From: Methylobacter sp.
Lineage (GTDB): Bacteria > Pseudomonadota > Gammaproteobacteria > Methylococcales > Methylomonadaceae
DNA: 56,131 nt
NCBI GenBank assembly: GCA_030679035.1
Contig: JAUXTH010000002.1
Location: 1-56,131 of the forward strand
Direction of reading: 5' to 3'
The position numbers were made by a program, and so were the translations under genes. The stretch's first letter is position 1. Each line of letters begins with the position of its first letter. Positions 26,943-37,460 of the stretch are shown one piece after another. The notes under the pieces are model-generated. The model was given only the letters and a program-made list of their open reading frames with translations, was not told the DNA's origin and did no database searches.

Positions 26943-29900
26943 ATGCCAAAAAGAACCGACATAAAATCGATTTTATTACTGGGTGCCGGCCCCATTGTTA
27001 TTGGTCAAGCCTGCGAGTTTGATTATTCGGGCACCCAAGCCTGTAAAGCGCTTCGGGAAGAAGGTTATCGCGTTATTCTGGTTAATTCCAATCCGGCGAC
27101 GATTATGACCGATCCGGATATGGCCGATGCCATTTATATCGAGCCTATCGACTGGCAAACTGTAGAAAAAATCATCGCCAAAGAACGCCCCGATGCAATA
27201 TTGCCGACTATGGGTGGGCAGACTGCGTTGAATTGTGCACTGGATCTTGATGCCAACGGTGTTTTGGAAAAATACGGCGTCGAGATGATCGGCGCTAGCA
27301 AAGAAGCGATTCACAAAGCCGAAGACCGGGAACTGTTTAATCAGGCGATGCGGAAAATTGGTTATGAAGTGGCAAAATCAAAAACTGCGCATACCATGGA
27401 AGAGGCTTTGGCGGCGCAGCAGGAAGTGGGTTATCCGACCGTTATCCGTCCTTCATTCACCATGGGCGGCAGCGGCGGCGGCATCGCTTATAACAAGGAA
27501 GAGTTTGTCGAAATCTGCGAACGCGGCCTGTATTTGTCGCCAACTAACGAGTTGTTGATTGAAGAGTCGGTGCTGGGTTGGAAAGAATACGAAATGGAAG
27601 TGGTGCGCGATTCCAAAGATAACTGCATCATCGTCTGTTCGATTGAAAACTTTGATCCGATGGGCGTGCATACCGGCGACTCCATTACTGTGGCGCCTGC
27701 GCAAACCTTGAGCGACAAGGAATATCAGATTCTGCGGAACGTCTCTTTGGCAGTATTGCGCGAGATCGGCGTTGATACCGGCGGCTCCAACGTTCAGGTT
27801 GCGATTAACCCGAAAGACGGACGGATGATAATTATCGAGATGAATCCGCGCGTGTCGCGTTCATCTGCTTTGGCGTCCAAGGCGACCGGTTTCCCGATTG
27901 CCAAAGTGGCGGCAAAACTTGCGGTAGGTTATACGCTGGATGAATTGAAAAACGAGATTACCGGCGGCGCAACACCGGCATCGTTTGAGCCGACTATTGA
28001 TTATGTAGTCACTAAAGTTCCACGCTTTACCTTTGAGAAATTTCCACAAGCGGATGATCGTTTGACCACGCAGATGAAGTCTGTCGGTGAAGTCATGGCG
28101 ATTGGTCGTACTTTTCAGGAATCGCTGCAAAAAGCTTTGCGGGGATTGGAAATCGGTATCAGCGGTCTTGATGAAATTATTGATTTGAACCGGGAAGATG
28201 CTCGGGAAAAAATGCAGCGTGAAATGCGTCATCCTGGGCCGGATCGGTTGCTTTATGTCGCTGACGCATTCCGTAGCGGAATGAGTCTCGACGACGTGCA
28301 TGAGGCCAGTAAAATCGATCCGTGGTTTTTGGCGCAGATTGAGGATTTGGTCATTACTGAGAAATCCTTGTCGACTAAAACCTTATCGACCTTGAAAGAA
28401 GGCGAGTTGTACAAATTAAAGCGTAAAGGCTTTTCCGATATACGCCTGGCCAAGTTGTTGGATACCTCCGAATCTGAAGTACGCAATGTGCGGCATAAGC
28501 AAAATATTCGTCCTGTCTATAAGCGTATTGATTCCTGTGCGGCCGAGTTTTCGTCGGACACGGCTTATTTGTATTCGACTTACGAGCAAGAATGCGAGGC
28601 GCGGGTTTCCGATAAGGAAAAAATCATTATTCTGGGCGGCGGGCCTAACCGTATCGGACAAGGCATCGAGTTCGATTATTGCTGTGTTCATGCGGCGTTG
28701 GCATTGCGCGAGGATGGCTATGAAACCATCATGATCAATTGCAATCCTGAAACGGTTTCTACCGATTTCGATACCTCGGATCGTTTGTATTTTGAGTCGT
28801 TAACGCTGGAAGATGTGCTGGAAATCGTGCATATCGAAAAACCCAAGGGCGTGATTGTGCAGTACGGCGGTCAGACGCCGTTGAAATTGGCGCGCGCATT
28901 GGAAGCGGCCGGTGTCCCTATTATCGGCACATCACCGGACTCGATTGATTTGGCCGAAGACCGTGAGCGCTTCCAAAAGCTGCTGGAAAGACTGAATTTA
29001 AAACAGCCTCCCAATGCCACAGCCCGTTCTGTCGAACAGGCAATCAATGCGGCAAAGGAACTCGGGTATCCTTTGGTTGTTCGTCCTTCCTATGTTTTGG
29101 GCGGCCGGGCTATGGAAATCGTCTTCAACGAAGAAGGCTTGCATCGCTACATGAAAGAAGCAGTCAGTGTTTCCAACGATTCGCCGGTATTGCTGGATCG
29201 ATTCCTTGATGATGCGGTCGAAATGGATGTCGATGCGATTTATGACGGGGAGCAGATATTGATCGGCGGTTTGATGGAGCATATCGAGCAGGCCGGTGTA
29301 CATTCCGGTGATTCGGCGTGTTCGCTGCCGCCGTATGAATTGGCACCGGAGATTCAGGATAAATTGCGTGAGCAGGTTGCCAAAATGGCGGAAGCTCTAG
29401 GCGTAATTGGATTGATGAATACCCAGTTTGCTATTCAGGGCGATGATATTTATGTGCTTGAAGTCAATCCAAGAGCTTCGCGTACTGCGCCTTTCGTGTC
29501 TAAGGCAACCGGTTATCCGTTGGCTAAAATTGCGGCTCGTTGTATGGTCGGGCAAACCTTGGCACAACAAGGCGTTACCAAAGAGCGTATTCCGGGTTAC
29601 TATTCGGTTAAAGAGGCGGTATTTCCGTTTGTTAAGTTCCCCGGTGTTGATCCTTTATTGGGGCCTGAAATGAAGTCAACCGGTGAGGTGATGGGGGTCG
29701 GTAAAACCTTCGGTGAGGCTTTTGCAAAGTCTCAGCGCGCCGCCGGCGTCAACTTGAATCACAGTGGCAAGGTGTTGATCAGTATTCGGGATGCTGATAA
29801 AGCCAAGTTGCCCGATATTGCCAGAATGCTGGTCGACAAGAAATATGAAATTGTCGCTACTGGCGGCACGGCAAAGTATCTTAAAGACGTAGGCATTCCT

Positions 29901-30161
29901 TGTGAAGTGGTTTATAAGGTTAACGAAGGACGGCCTAACACGGTTGATATGATTAAAAACGATCAGATTCAATTGATTATTAATACAACCGAAGGCACTA
30001 AAGCCATTTCGGATTCATTTACCATGCGCCGGGAAGCCTTGCAACATCGCGTAACGTATTACACGACCATGGCCGGTGCAAGGGCTGCCTGTTACGCGCT
30101 GGGTGAATTGGATGCAGGCGATGTGAACTGCTTGCAGGATTTGCATAAAAGCCTGACTTAA
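26943..30161 (+). CDS. carB: Carbamoyl-phosphate synthase large subunit
   Basis: CarB makes carbamoyl phosphate from bicarbonate, ammonia and two ATP. The 1072-residue protein has the two homologous ATP-grasp halves: [17 protein letters not shown] near the start and [17 protein letters not shown] in the second half. The oligomerisation region lies between them. A C-terminal MGS-like allosteric domain is present (about 940-1072; [11 protein letters not shown]), which in enteric enzymes binds UMP and ornithine. It starts at ATG 26943, 25 bp after the relE remnant. A 10-bp direct repeat (ATTAAAGAAC twice) precedes it. Confidence 0.97.
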   Translation: MPKRTDIKSILLLGAGPIVIGQACEFDYSGTQACKALREEGYRVILVNSNPATIMTDPDMADAIYIEPIDWQTVEKIIAKERPDAILPTMGGQTALNCALDLDANGVLEKYGVEMIGASKEAIHKAEDRELFNQAMRKIGYEVAKSKTAHTMEEALAAQQEVGYPTVIRPSFTMGGSGGGIAYNKEEFVEICERGLYLSPTNELLIEESVLGWKEYEMEVVRDSKDNCIIVCSIENFDPMGVHTGDSITVAPAQTLSDKEYQILRNVSLAVLREIGVDTGGSNVQVAINPKDGRMIIIEMNPRVSRSSALASKATGFPIAKVAAKLAVGYTLDELKNEITGGATPASFEPTIDYVVTKVPRFTFEKFPQADDRLTTQMKSVGEVMAIGRTFQESLQKALRGLEIGISGLDEIIDLNREDAREKMQREMRHPGPDRLLYVADAFRSGMSLDDVHEASKIDPWFLAQIEDLVITEKSLSTKTLSTLKEGELYKLKRKGFSDIRLAKLLDTSESEVRNVRHKQNIRPVYKRIDSCAAEFSSDTAYLYSTYEQECEARVSDKEKIIILGGGPNRIGQGIEFDYCCVHAALALREDGYETIMINCNPETVSTDFDTSDRLYFESLTLEDVLEIVHIEKPKGVIVQYGGQTPLKLARALEAAGVPIIGTSPDSIDLAEDRERFQKLLERLNLKQPPNATARSVEQAINAAKELGYPLVVRPSYVLGGRAMEIVFNEEGLHRYMKEAVSVSNDSPVLLDRFLDDAVEMDVDAIYDGEQILIGGLMEHIEQAGVHSGDSACSLPPYELAPEIQDKLREQVAKMAEALGVIGLMNTQFAIQGDDIYVLEVNPRASRTAPFVSKATGYPLAKIAARCMVGQTLAQQGVTKERIPGYYSVKEAVFPFVKFPGVDPLLGPEMKSTGEVMGVGKTFGEAFAKSQRAAGVNLNHSGKVLISIRDADKAKLPDIARMLVDKKYEIVATGGTAKYLKDVGIPCEVVYKVNEGRPNTVDMIKNDQIQLIINTTEGTKAISDSFTMRREALQHRVTYYTTMAGARAACYALGELDAGDVNCLQDLHKSLT

Positions 30162-30250
30162 GGCGCAAGGCTAAAGGCTAAAGGTTAAAAGTTAAAAGTT
30201 AAAAGTTAAAAGAGCGGCGACTTTCGCCATTTGCCCTTAGCCTTCCGCCT
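30161..30250. repeat. Heptamer array with inverted partner after carB
   Basis: Six heptamers run from 30167 to 30208: AAGGCTA twice, AAGGTTA once, AAAGTTA three times. The left arm AGGCGCAAGGCTAAAGG (30161-30177) pairs with CCCTTAGCCTTCCGCCT (30234-30250) with two mismatches. The carB-greA transcript would thus form a long hairpin whose loop carries the rest of the array. Confidence 0.85.
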
Positions 30251-30277
30251 AAAAAATAATTATTGGAGTTTTGAAAA

Positions 30278-30754
30278 ATGAATAAAGTACCTCTCACCGT
30301 CAAGGGTGCAGAAAAATTACGCGCCGAATTGGAAGAGTTAAAGTCGGTGGTGCGCCCGCGTATCATTGCCTCGATTGCGACAGCCAGGGCGCATGGCGAT
30401 TTGAAAGAGAACGCCGAATATCATGCTGCGAAAGAGCAGCAAAGTTTTGCTGAAGGACGCATTTCTGAAATTGAAGGGAAGCTTTCTAACGCGCAAATTA
30501 TTGACGTTACCAAAGTGGACGCCAATGGCAAAGTGGTGTTTGGCGCGACTGTAGAAATAGAAGATATTGAATCTGAAAGAAAGGTGACCTATCAGATAGT
30601 TGGCGAAGATGAGGCCAATATCAAGGAAGGTCGTATTTCAATCGGCTCGCCGATTGCCAGAGCCTTGATCGGAAAAGAAGTAGAAGACGTTGTGACGGTT
30701 AAAGCACCGGGCGGCAATGTCGATTATGAGATTATTTCGATTGAGTATATTTGA
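30278..30754 (+). CDS. greA: Transcription elongation factor GreA
   Basis: GreA rescues backtracked RNA polymerase by stimulating cleavage of the nascent RNA. The 158-residue length is typical. The N-terminal coiled coil (about 1-75) includes [17 protein letters not shown] with the acidic tip residues (D and E near 41-44) needed for cleavage. The C-terminal FKBP-like domain follows. GGAG lies just upstream of ATG 30278. Order carB-greA-yhbY-rlmE-ftsH is conserved in gammaproteobacteria. Confidence 0.97.
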   Translation: MNKVPLTVKGAEKLRAELEELKSVVRPRIIASIATARAHGDLKENAEYHAAKEQQSFAEGRISEIEGKLSNAQIIDVTKVDANGKVVFGATVEIEDIESERKVTYQIVGEDEANIKEGRISIGSPIARALIGKEVEDVVTVKAPGGNVDYEIISIEYI

Positions 30755-30759
30755 GGTTC

Positions 30760-30804
30760 AAGGTTCAAGGGAGAAGAGGCCTTGTATCTTTCTCCTTGAA
30801 CCTT
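30760..30804. repeat. Heptamer-type inverted repeat between greA and yhbY
   Basis: AAGGTTCAAGGGAGAAG (30760-30776) is inverted at 30788-30804 (CTTTCTCCTTGAACCTT). The left side contains AGGTTCA twice in tandem. It lies between convergent genes and probably acts as a bidirectional terminator. Confidence 0.8.
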
Positions 30805-30813
30805 GTGCCTAAT

Positions 30814-31080
30814 TCATTTGTCTGGGTTTAATCGGTAAATAACTGCAATTTGACCAATATTCTGAATGAGTTCTGCGCCGGTGTCCGTGCAGATTTTTTC
30901 ACTGATCAGCTTGCGATCTTCGCGTTCAGCGCGTATGCGTATTTTAATCAGTTCGTGGGTGTTAAGTGCCAGTTCAATCTCTGCCAGCACGGCTGCCGTA
31001 AGCCCCGATTGGCCAATCATAATGACGGGTTTTAAGCTGTGCGCTTGGGCCCTGAGTTTTTTCTTATCTGCAGAGTTCAC
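30814..31080 (-). CDS. yhbY: YhbY family RNA-binding protein
   Basis: The 88-residue CRM-domain protein associates with the pre-50S ribosome in Escherichia coli. The conserved box is GQSGLTAAVLAEIELALNTHELIKIR, in the place of the GxxG-type RNA-binding loop. It is convergent with greA and divergent from rlmE, with a 48-bp shared promoter region (31081-31128), as in many gammaproteobacteria. Confidence 0.94.
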   Translation of the reverse strand: MNSADKKKLRAQAHSLKPVIMIGQSGLTAAVLAEIELALNTHELIKIRIRAEREDRKLISEKICTDTGAELIQNIGQIAVIYRLNPDK

Positions 31081-31128
31081 TCTTTATTCCTAAAATCAAA
31101 AGCCTGAATTTTACACTAAAATAGAGTT

Positions 31129-31746
31129 ATGGGACGAAGTAAAAGTAGCAGTCGTTGGATGCAAGAGCATTTTGACGACGAATACGTCAAAATGGCGCAA
31201 GCTCAGGGTTATCGTTCGCGTGCGGTTTTTAAACTGAAAGAAATTCAGGACAAAGACCATCTGATCAAACCAGGCATGAATATTATCGATTTGGGCGCTG
31301 CCCCAGGTGGGTGGTCGCAGTTTGCGCGGCAGATGATCGGTAAAAAAGACAAGATTATCGCCTTGGATATTCTGGCGATGGATCCGTTGGAGGGCGTCGA
31401 TTTTATACAGGGCGATTTTCGCGAGCAAGCCGTTCTGGAGCAATTGTACGCGGTTCTTGACGGCGCTCCGGTCAATCTGGTGATGTCGGATATGGCGCCA
31501 AATATGAGCGGAAATAAGGGTGTAGATCAGCCGCGGGCCATATATTTGGGGGAGTTGGCTTTAGAGACTGCCAAGACGGTGCTGACAAAAGACGGGGTTT
31601 TTCTGGTGAAATTGTTTCACGGCGCAGGCTTTGAGGATTTCTTTAAGGATGTTCAGCAATCCTTCGCCAAAGTGGTAATCAGAAAGCCAAAAGCTTCAAG
31701 ACCGCGCAGCAACGAAGTTTATATTTTAGCTAAGGGCTTTAAATAA
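31129..31746 (+). CDS. rlmE: 23S rRNA (uridine2552-2'-O)-methyltransferase
   Basis: RlmE (FtsJ/RrmJ) uses SAM to 2'-O-methylate U2552 in the A loop of 23S rRNA, a late step in 50S assembly. The 205-residue protein has the SAM-binding motif [11 protein letters not shown]. The K-D-K-E catalytic residues are visible in context: VFKLKEI, MSDMAPN, VKLFHG and SNEVY. It lies upstream of ftsH, its usual heat-shock partner in enterics. A candidate promoter before ftsH suggests separate control too. Confidence 0.96.
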   Translation: MGRSKSSSRWMQEHFDDEYVKMAQAQGYRSRAVFKLKEIQDKDHLIKPGMNIIDLGAAPGGWSQFARQMIGKKDKIIALDILAMDPLEGVDFIQGDFREQAVLEQLYAVLDGAPVNLVMSDMAPNMSGNKGVDQPRAIYLGELALETAKTVLTKDGVFLVKLFHGAGFEDFFKDVQQSFAKVVIRKPKASRPRSNEVYILAKGFK

Positions 31747-31839
31747 TTTTATCTAGCCCTAATAATAGGTAACAAAAGGTGAGCCAAACATGTGAGTTGT
31801 GTTTTCCACGTGCAGGCGAGCCCAGATAAATAACGACAG

Positions 31840-31865
31840 TCAGGAGAGTTAACTCCTGATATAAT
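31840..31865 (+). promoter_or_regulatory. Extended -10 promoter with overlapping palindrome upstream of ftsH
   Basis: TGATATAAT (31857-31865) matches the extended -10 consensus TGnTATAAT. Directly overlapping it is an inverted repeat TCAGGAG/CTCCTGA (31840-31846 and 31853-31859) that could be an operator. No good -35 hexamer or heat-shock sigma motif was found. Confidence 0.45.
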
Positions 31866-31920
31866 TACTCTGTTTTTAAATCGAGAGCCATTCAGGCCCA
31901 GGGTGTGTAAATTGAACGAT

Positions 31921-33843
31921 ATGATGAAAAATATAATCCTATGGGTCGTCATTGCAGTGGTATTGATGTCCGTGTTTAATAATTTCGGTCCGCAAAATGA
32001 TAGGGCTGATTCGTCGATGTCTTATTCGCAATTTATCGAGTCGGTAAAAGCAGGCCAAGTTCAGCAGGTGATGATTGAAGATAATATCGTCAAAGGCAAG
32101 ATGCAGGGTGGGCAGATATTTAAGACCTATGCGCCCTCAGATCCTCATATGGTGGATGATTTGTTGGCAAATGGCGTTGAAATCAAAGCCGTTCCGCCCG
32201 AACAGCCTTCGATGCTGATGCAGTTGCTGGTTTCTTTTGGGCCGATGTTGTTGTTGATTGCGGTATGGGTTTTCTTTATGCGGCAAATGCAAGGCGGCGC
32301 CGGCGGCGGTCGCGGTGCAATGAATTTCGGCAAAAGCAAAGCCCGCATGCTCGAAGAAGATCAGATTAAAGTGACTTTTGCCGACGTAGCAGGTTGTGAT
32401 GAAGCCAAAGAGGAAGTCGTCGAAATGGTCGATTTCCTTAAAGACCCGGCAAAATACCAGAAGTTGGGCGGCAAAATTCCTCGCGGTGCGTTGATGATTG
32501 GCCCCCCAGGGACAGGAAAAACATTGCTGGCCCGTGCTATCGCCGGTGAAGCCAAAGTGCCGTTCTTCACCATTTCCGGCTCGGATTTTGTTGAAATGTT
32601 TGTTGGCGTGGGCGCATCCCGAGTGCGCGACATGTTTGAGCAAGCCAAAAAACATGCGCCCTGCATTATTTTTATCGATGAAATTGATGCGGTTGGTCGC
32701 CAGCGCGGCGCCGGTTTGGGCGGCGGCAATGATGAGCGCGAGCAGACATTAAACCAGTTGCTGGTTGAAATGGATGGTTTTGAGGGTAACGAAGGCATTA
32801 TCGTTATTGCGGCAACAAACCGTGCGGATGTGTTGGATAAGGCTTTACTGCGTCCCGGCCGGTTTGATCGCCAGGTAACCGTAGGTCTGCCGGATGTCAG
32901 AGGGCGTGAGCAGATTCTTAAGGTTCACATGAAAAAAGTGCCCGCAGATGATGATGTCGAAGTTAAGTATATCGCTCAAGGCACGCCGGGGTTTTCCGGG
33001 GCCGATTTGGCTAATTTGATCAATGAAGCTGCGTTGTTCGCCGCCAGAATGAACAAGCGCATGGTTAACATGGCAGATTTGGAAAAAGCCAAGGATAAGT
33101 TGATCATGGGGGTTGAAAGAACCTCGATGGTGATGAATGAGAAAGAAAAGAAAATGACCGCTTATCACGAAGCGGGGCATGCGATAGTGGGCAGGCTGGT
33201 TCCTGAGCACGATCCTGTTTATAAGGTCAGCATTATGCCCAGGGGGCGTGCGCTGGGTATTACCATGTTTTTACCTGAGCGGGATCAGTACAGTGCCAGC
33301 AAGCAAAAATTGGATAGCATGATTTCCAGCTTGTACGGCGGACGTGTCGCCGAGGAAGTGGTTTTTGGCCGGGAACAAGTAAGTACCGGTGCATCCAACG
33401 ATATTGAACGAGCTACTGAGCTGGCTAGAAATATGGTGACTAAATGGGGCTTTTCTCAACGACTGGGGCCATTGTCCTACAGTGAAGAGGAGGGTGAGGT
33501 GTTTCTGGGGCGTTCGGTAACGCAGCATAAAACGGTTGCCGAAGAGACGTCGCATACCATTGATGAAGAAATTCGTTCTTTTATTGACCGTAACTATGAA
33601 CGTGCCGAAACTATCTTGAAAGAGAATATAGATATTTTGCATGCTATGGCGGACGCGTTGATGAAGTATGAGACCATCGACAAGCATCAAATTGATGACT
33701 TGATGGAGCGTAAGCCGGTAAGAGATCCTCAGGGCTGGGATGATAAACCGCCTTCTCATGGTGAGGTCATCGCCGATGATGTCAAGAGCAAGGATGATGT
33801 GAAAAATGAGAAATCCATTGGCGGAACTGCTGAGCAAAGCTGA
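31921..33843 (+). CDS. ftsH: ATP-dependent zinc metalloprotease FtsH
   Basis: FtsH is a membrane-anchored AAA+ protease that degrades misfolded membrane proteins and regulators such as LpxC. It has two N-terminal membrane helices (about 5-22 and about 98-118) around a periplasmic domain. The AAA module has Walker A GPPGTGKT (about 195), Walker [12 protein letters not shown] and [12 protein letters not shown] with RPGRFDR. The zinc protease site is HEAGH (about 415). ATG 31921 gives [17 protein letters not shown], matching the family; the frame is open 18 bp upstream from a GTG. The product is about 640 residues. Confidence 0.97.
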   Translation: MMKNIILWVVIAVVLMSVFNNFGPQNDRADSSMSYSQFIESVKAGQVQQVMIEDNIVKGKMQGGQIFKTYAPSDPHMVDDLLANGVEIKAVPPEQPSMLMQLLVSFGPMLLLIAVWVFFMRQMQGGAGGGRGAMNFGKSKARMLEEDQIKVTFADVAGCDEAKEEVVEMVDFLKDPAKYQKLGGKIPRGALMIGPPGTGKTLLARAIAGEAKVPFFTISGSDFVEMFVGVGASRVRDMFEQAKKHAPCIIFIDEIDAVGRQRGAGLGGGNDEREQTLNQLLVEMDGFEGNEGIIVIAATNRADVLDKALLRPGRFDRQVTVGLPDVRGREQILKVHMKKVPADDDVEVKYIAQGTPGFSGADLANLINEAALFAARMNKRMVNMADLEKAKDKLIMGVERTSMVMNEKEKKMTAYHEAGHAIVGRLVPEHDPVYKVSIMPRGRALGITMFLPERDQYSASKQKLDSMISSLYGGRVAEEVVFGREQVSTGASNDIERATELARNMVTKWGFSQRLGPLSYSEEEGEVFLGRSVTQHKTVAEETSHTIDEEIRSFIDRNYERAETILKENIDILHAMADALMKYETIDKHQIDDLMERKPVRDPQGWDDKPPSHGEVIADDVKSKDDVKNEKSIGGTAEQS

Positions 33844-33862
33844 AGGCTTCCTGGGCTGACAT

Positions 33863-33896
33863 AAAAGGAGAGGCGTGATGCCTCTCCTTTTTTTTG
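33863..33896 (+). terminator. Terminator after ftsH
   Basis: A 12-bp stem (AAAAGGAGAGGC with GCCTCTCCTTTT, 33863-33874 and 33880-33891) with a 5-base loop runs into a T tract. It separates ftsH from glmM. Confidence 0.92.
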
Positions 33897-33973
33897 TATG
33901 TAACTTATAGAGGCTAAGGTGCAGCTAGTCGTTTTTGTGTTTAGTTTTTTACCTGTTTTTAGGGATTAGAATC

Positions 33974-35314
33974 ATGACAAAAAAATATTTTGGAACTGAT
34001 GGCATCAGAGGAAAGGTCGGAGAGCATCCGATAACCGCGGACTTTTTTTTGAAGTTGGGCTGGGCGGCTGGACGGGTGTTTGCAAACGAAGGGCATGGCT
34101 TTGTCCTGGTGGGCAAGGATACGCGCATTTCCGGCTATATGTTCGAGTCGGCATTGGAGGCTGGATTAACCGCTGCGGGGGTCGATACCCGCTTGCTAGG
34201 GCCCATGCCAACACCGGGCATAGCTTATTTGACTCGCACGCTAAGGGCGCAGGCAGGCATTGTCATTAGTGCTTCTCACAACCCTTATTATGATAATGGG
34301 GTTAAGTTTTTCTCGGTGCAGGGAACGAAATTGCCCGATGACATAGAGCGGAAAATAGAGCGGCATATTGATTCGCCTATGACTACGGTAGAGTCCTCCA
34401 AATTGGGCAAGGCGAAACGCTTGGTTGATGCGGCCGGTCGCTATATTGAATTTTGCAAGGCCAGTGTGCCGACACGACTCGATTTTAGCGGCATGAGGAT
34501 TATTGTCGATTGCGCTCATGGCGCAACTTACCATATAGCCTCGCATGTGTTTACCGAGGTCGGTGCAGAAGTTGTTACGATAGGCGCTGAGCCGGATGGT
34601 CTTAATATTAATGACGAATGCGGTGCAACCAAGCCGGAGAAGCTGGCGGCAACAGTTTTAGCTTACCGCGCGGATTTTGGCATCGCTTTGGATGGCGATG
34701 GCGATCGACTGGTGATGGTCGATCATAAAGGTGAAATCGTTGACGGCGACGAGCTCATTTATATTATTGCCAAGGCGCGACTGGATGCGGGGCAGATGTC
34801 TGGGCCTGTCGTGGGTACGTTAATGACTAACCTGGGTATGGAGCACGGCCTGAAAAAGCTTGGTATTGATCTGCTTAGAGCTAATGTGGGCGACCGATAT
34901 GTCATGGAAATGCTGGCAGAACACAAAGGAATTTTAGGTGGAGAAAATTCAGGGCATATTATTTGCCTGGATAGGACTACAACGGGTGATGGCATTATTG
35001 CCGCCTTGCAGGTTATGGCTGAAATGCAGGATAGTGGTAAAACTTTACACGAATTGAAATCCGGCATGCAAAAATATCCGCAAGTTTTGGTGAATGTCAA
35101 AACAAGCAAGAAAATAAATCCGGATCAGGATGAGGCCATACAGAAAACGGTAAAAGCCGTCGAGAAAAAGCTGGGGGATAATGGCCGGGTATTACTTAGA
35201 GCTTCTGGAACAGAGCCGTTAATTCGTGTAATGGTAGAGGGGCAGCAGGAAGATTTAGTCAGAAATTACGCGAACCAAATAGCTGACGATGTTAAGAAAG
35301 CAATGGGGGCTTGA
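33974..35314 (+). CDS. glmM: Phosphoglucosamine mutase
   Basis: GlmM converts glucosamine-6-P to glucosamine-1-P for UDP-GlcNAc, peptidoglycan and LPS. The 446-residue protein has the phosphoserine loop [12 protein letters not shown], the metal-binding DGDGDR, and the C-terminal phosphate-binding [18 protein letters not shown] 33974 gives the family N-terminus [13 protein letters not shown]; the frame is open upstream. folP, which usually separates ftsH and glmM, is absent, and a terminator stands there instead, so glmM must have its own promoter in 33897-33973. Confidence 0.96.
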   Translation: MTKKYFGTDGIRGKVGEHPITADFFLKLGWAAGRVFANEGHGFVLVGKDTRISGYMFESALEAGLTAAGVDTRLLGPMPTPGIAYLTRTLRAQAGIVISASHNPYYDNGVKFFSVQGTKLPDDIERKIERHIDSPMTTVESSKLGKAKRLVDAAGRYIEFCKASVPTRLDFSGMRIIVDCAHGATYHIASHVFTEVGAEVVTIGAEPDGLNINDECGATKPEKLAATVLAYRADFGIALDGDGDRLVMVDHKGEIVDGDELIYIIAKARLDAGQMSGPVVGTLMTNLGMEHGLKKLGIDLLRANVGDRYVMEMLAEHKGILGGENSGHIICLDRTTTGDGIIAALQVMAEMQDSGKTLHELKSGMQKYPQVLVNVKTSKKINPDQDEAIQKTVKAVEKKLGDNGRVLLRASGTEPLIRVMVEGQQEDLVRNYANQIADDVKKAMGA

Positions 35315-35369
35315 ATTAGGCGCTATTAATATATATCATAGCTGGTTTGATTCTATGTGAGGAGTAGTG

Positions 35370-36116
35370 ATGCGTCGGTCTCTAGTTGTAGGAAATTGGA
35401 AGATGAATGGAACTCTTGCCAGTGCCGAGTTGCTTGTAAAGGGCATCATTGCCGGGTTAGGGGAAAATAGTGCGGATATCGCAGTATGTGTACCTTATGT
35501 GCATGTGCCTAAAGTAAGCGAGTTAGTTAAAAACACCGCATTGGCATTAGGCGCACAAAACGTTGCAGATAAACCTTCAGGCGCGTTTACCGGAGAAATT
35601 TCAGCAGCGATGCTAAGCGAATTCAGTTGTAAATATGCTCTTGTCGGGCATTCTGAAAGACGTAGTTACTACGGCGATACTGATGAGTCGGTAGCCGCGC
35701 GTTTTTGTCAGGCGCAAGAGCAAAACATTATTCCTGTTTTGTGCGTAGGCGAAACGCTGGAGCAACGCGAACAAGACCAGACCTTTGCGGTGATTAATGC
35801 GCAGCTTGATGCCGTAATTAATTTAGCAGGTATAGCGGCTTTTGGTGCAGCAGTGATTGCCTATGAGCCAGTTTGGGCGATAGGAACAGGGAAAACCGCA
35901 ACTGATGAGCAGGCTCAGGAAGTTCATCACTACATAAGGCAGTATATTGCTGCTAAAGATCAGACCATTGCCGATAAAATACAAATTTTATATGGCGGTA
36001 GTGCTAAGCCGGATAACGCAAAAGGTTTGTTTGCCATGCCGGATATTGACGGCGGTTTAATTGGTGGGGCTTCGTTGGATGCGGAATCCTTTTTAAAGAT
36101 TTATCATTCAATTTAG
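35370..36116 (+). CDS. tpiA: Triosephosphate isomerase
   Basis: TpiA interconverts glyceraldehyde-3-P and dihydroxyacetone-P in glycolysis and gluconeogenesis. The 248-residue TIM barrel shows NWKMNG with the catalytic Lys, VGHSERR with the catalytic His, YEPVWAIGTGK with the catalytic Glu, and YGGSAKPDN. ATG 35370 has GGAG upstream; a GTG immediately before is possible. The glmM-tpiA-secG order matches pseudomonads. Confidence 0.97.
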   Translation: MRRSLVVGNWKMNGTLASAELLVKGIIAGLGENSADIAVCVPYVHVPKVSELVKNTALALGAQNVADKPSGAFTGEISAAMLSEFSCKYALVGHSERRSYYGDTDESVAARFCQAQEQNIIPVLCVGETLEQREQDQTFAVINAQLDAVINLAGIAAFGAAVIAYEPVWAIGTGKTATDEQAQEVHHYIRQYIAAKDQTIADKIQILYGGSAKPDNAKGLFAMPDIDGGLIGGASLDAESFLKIYHSI

Positions 36117-36134
36117 ATTAAGTTAGACTTTATT

Positions 36135-36545
36135 ATGTATCAGGTAATTATTGTTATTCATGTGCTGTTGGGTTTAGGGGTTGTTGGATTAGTATTAATG
36201 CAACAAGGCAAAGGAGCTGATGCAGGCGCGGCTTTTGGCACGGGTTCTTCAGGTTCTGTTTTTGGCGCGCAAGGTGCGGCATCATTCCTGTCTCGATCGA
36301 CTGCAATTTTGGCAACCTTGTTTTTCATGACCAGCTTGGGACTTGCAGTATTAAACGGCAAGCAGGGCGTAGCGTATGATTTAATGAGCGCCCCTAAGGC
36401 TGAACAGGATACACTGGGTATTCCTGATGTGGGTGGTGCAAAAGGTGCTGGCGGTGCGTCTGCTGTACCTGACCTTAAATCTGAAGAAGTACCCGTTGCT
36501 GCTCCTGCTGATTCCAAAGCCGAGAAGGCAGCTGAGAAAAAGTAA
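36135..36545 (+). CDS. secG: Preprotein translocase subunit SecG
   Basis: SecG is the small non-essential subunit of the SecYEG channel. The 136-residue protein has two membrane helices, VIIVIHVLLGLGVVGLVLM and STAILATLFFMTSLGLAVL. Between them lie the conserved QQGKGADAGAAFG and the GSSGSVFG-type linker. The C-terminal tail is a longer Ala/Lys/Glu-rich segment than in Escherichia coli. It lies directly upstream of tRNA-Leu(GAG), as in Escherichia coli (secG-leuU). Confidence 0.95.
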   Translation: MYQVIIVIHVLLGLGVVGLVLMQQGKGADAGAAFGTGSSGSVFGAQGAASFLSRSTAILATLFFMTSLGLAVLNGKQGVAYDLMSAPKAEQDTLGIPDVGGAKGAGGASAVPDLKSEEVPVAAPADSKAEKAAEKK

Positions 36546-36631
36546 CAAATATTGTTTATGAGACTCACAATGCGCAACAAGAAATAATTAAAACAGTGTG
36601 CATTGAATAGTATCGTTACAATCATGTTTTA

Positions 36632-36716
36632 GCCGATGTGGTGAAATTGGTAGACACGCCATCTTGAGGGGGTGGTGACGAAAGTTGTGCCGGTTCAAAT
36701 CCGGCCATCGGCACCA
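36632..36716 (+). tRNA. tRNA-Leu(GAG)
   Basis: An 85-nt cloverleaf with a 7-bp acceptor stem (GCCGATG with CATCGGC) and encoded CCA at 36714-36716. The anticodon stem is CCATC/GGTGG with loop TTGAGGG, so the anticodon is GAG. The long variable arm is class II, as expected for tRNA-Leu, and GGTTCAAAT gives the T loop. Confidence 0.97.
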
Positions 36717-36721
36717 AATGT

Positions 36722-36757
36722 ACCCTACTAGGGTTTTCTCTAGTGGGGTGTTTTTTT
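36722..36757 (+). terminator. Terminator after tRNA-Leu
   Basis: ACCCTACTAG (36722-36731) pairs with CTAGTGGGGT (36740-36749) with one G-T wobble, followed by seven T. It ends the glmM-tpiA-secG-tRNA unit. Confidence 0.92.
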
Positions 36758-36907
36758 GTTTGCTAGAATGAAAATGCAAAGAAAGGATCGAGATTAGAAG
36801 TGCGGTACAGCAAAATAATTAAACTATACTTAAGTAATTAAACGTAGGATGATGTAATATTCGTGCATAGTTTTGCTTTAAAAAATTAGAGATTAATGGA
36901 GAAAACA

Positions 36908-37270
36908 ATGGCAAGTATTCTTGCAGTTGACGATTCAGCTTCAATGAGAAAAATGGTTTCATTTACTTTAAGAGCTGCTGGATACGATGTCGAGGAAGCG
37001 GTAGATGGGGTTGATGCTTTAGAAAAAGCGCAAGTCAGGAAATTTGATTGTGTAGTAACCGATGTCAATATGCCAAATAAAGACGGGATCACTTTAATTA
37101 GAGATTTGCGAGCACTCCCCGATTATAAATTTATTCCCATGCTGATGCTGACGACCGAGTCAGGAATCGAAAAGAAACAAGAAGGTAAAGCCGCCGGCGC
37201 AACGGGGTGGATGGTAAAACCTTTCAATCCTGATCAATTATTAAAAACATTACTAAAAGTTTTGGGTTAG
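36908..37270 (+). CDS. cheY: Chemotaxis response regulator CheY
   Basis: CheY is a 120-residue single receiver domain that carries the signal from CheA to the flagellar motor. The acidic pair D8-D9, phospho-acceptor D52 (VVTDVNMPNKDG), conserved Thr in MLTTES and Lys in MVKPFNP are all present. ATG 36908 has GGAG 6 bases upstream and is preferred over ATG 36896. It heads the chemotaxis cluster, after a 150-bp AT-rich leader. Confidence 0.9.
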   Translation: MASILAVDDSASMRKMVSFTLRAAGYDVEEAVDGVDALEKAQVRKFDCVVTDVNMPNKDGITLIRDLRALPDYKFIPMLMLTTESGIEKKQEGKAAGATGWMVKPFNPDQLLKTLLKVLG

Positions 37271-37322
37271 CCGATGCTATCGTGCCTAAGTGTGTTAAGC
37301 GCATGCGCAGCAGGATAAGTCT

Positions 37323-37436
37323 ATGCCTATTGATATGCCCAGCTATTCGGAATGTTTGGGTGAATGGTTTAGTTGTTTGCCTAGGCAGGAATCAATCAAG
37401 AAAGTTTTTTGGGTTACGTTAATCTTGTTTAAATGA
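37323..37436 (+). CDS. 37-codon ORF copying the cheA start
   Basis: This short ORF begins MPIDMPSYSECLGEW, close to the CheA N-terminus (MSIDMSQF... then EECFEGL). The 22 bp 37316-37337 repeat at 37454-37475 with one mismatch. It ends at TGA 37434, 24 bp before cheA. It may be a decayed partial duplication of the CheA HPt start, or a leader peptide coupled to cheA. It has no independent domain. Confidence 0.4.
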   Translation: MPIDMPSYSECLGEWFSCLPRQESIKKVFWVTLILFK

Positions 37437-37460
37437 ATTCAGGCGCATACAGGTAAGTCT

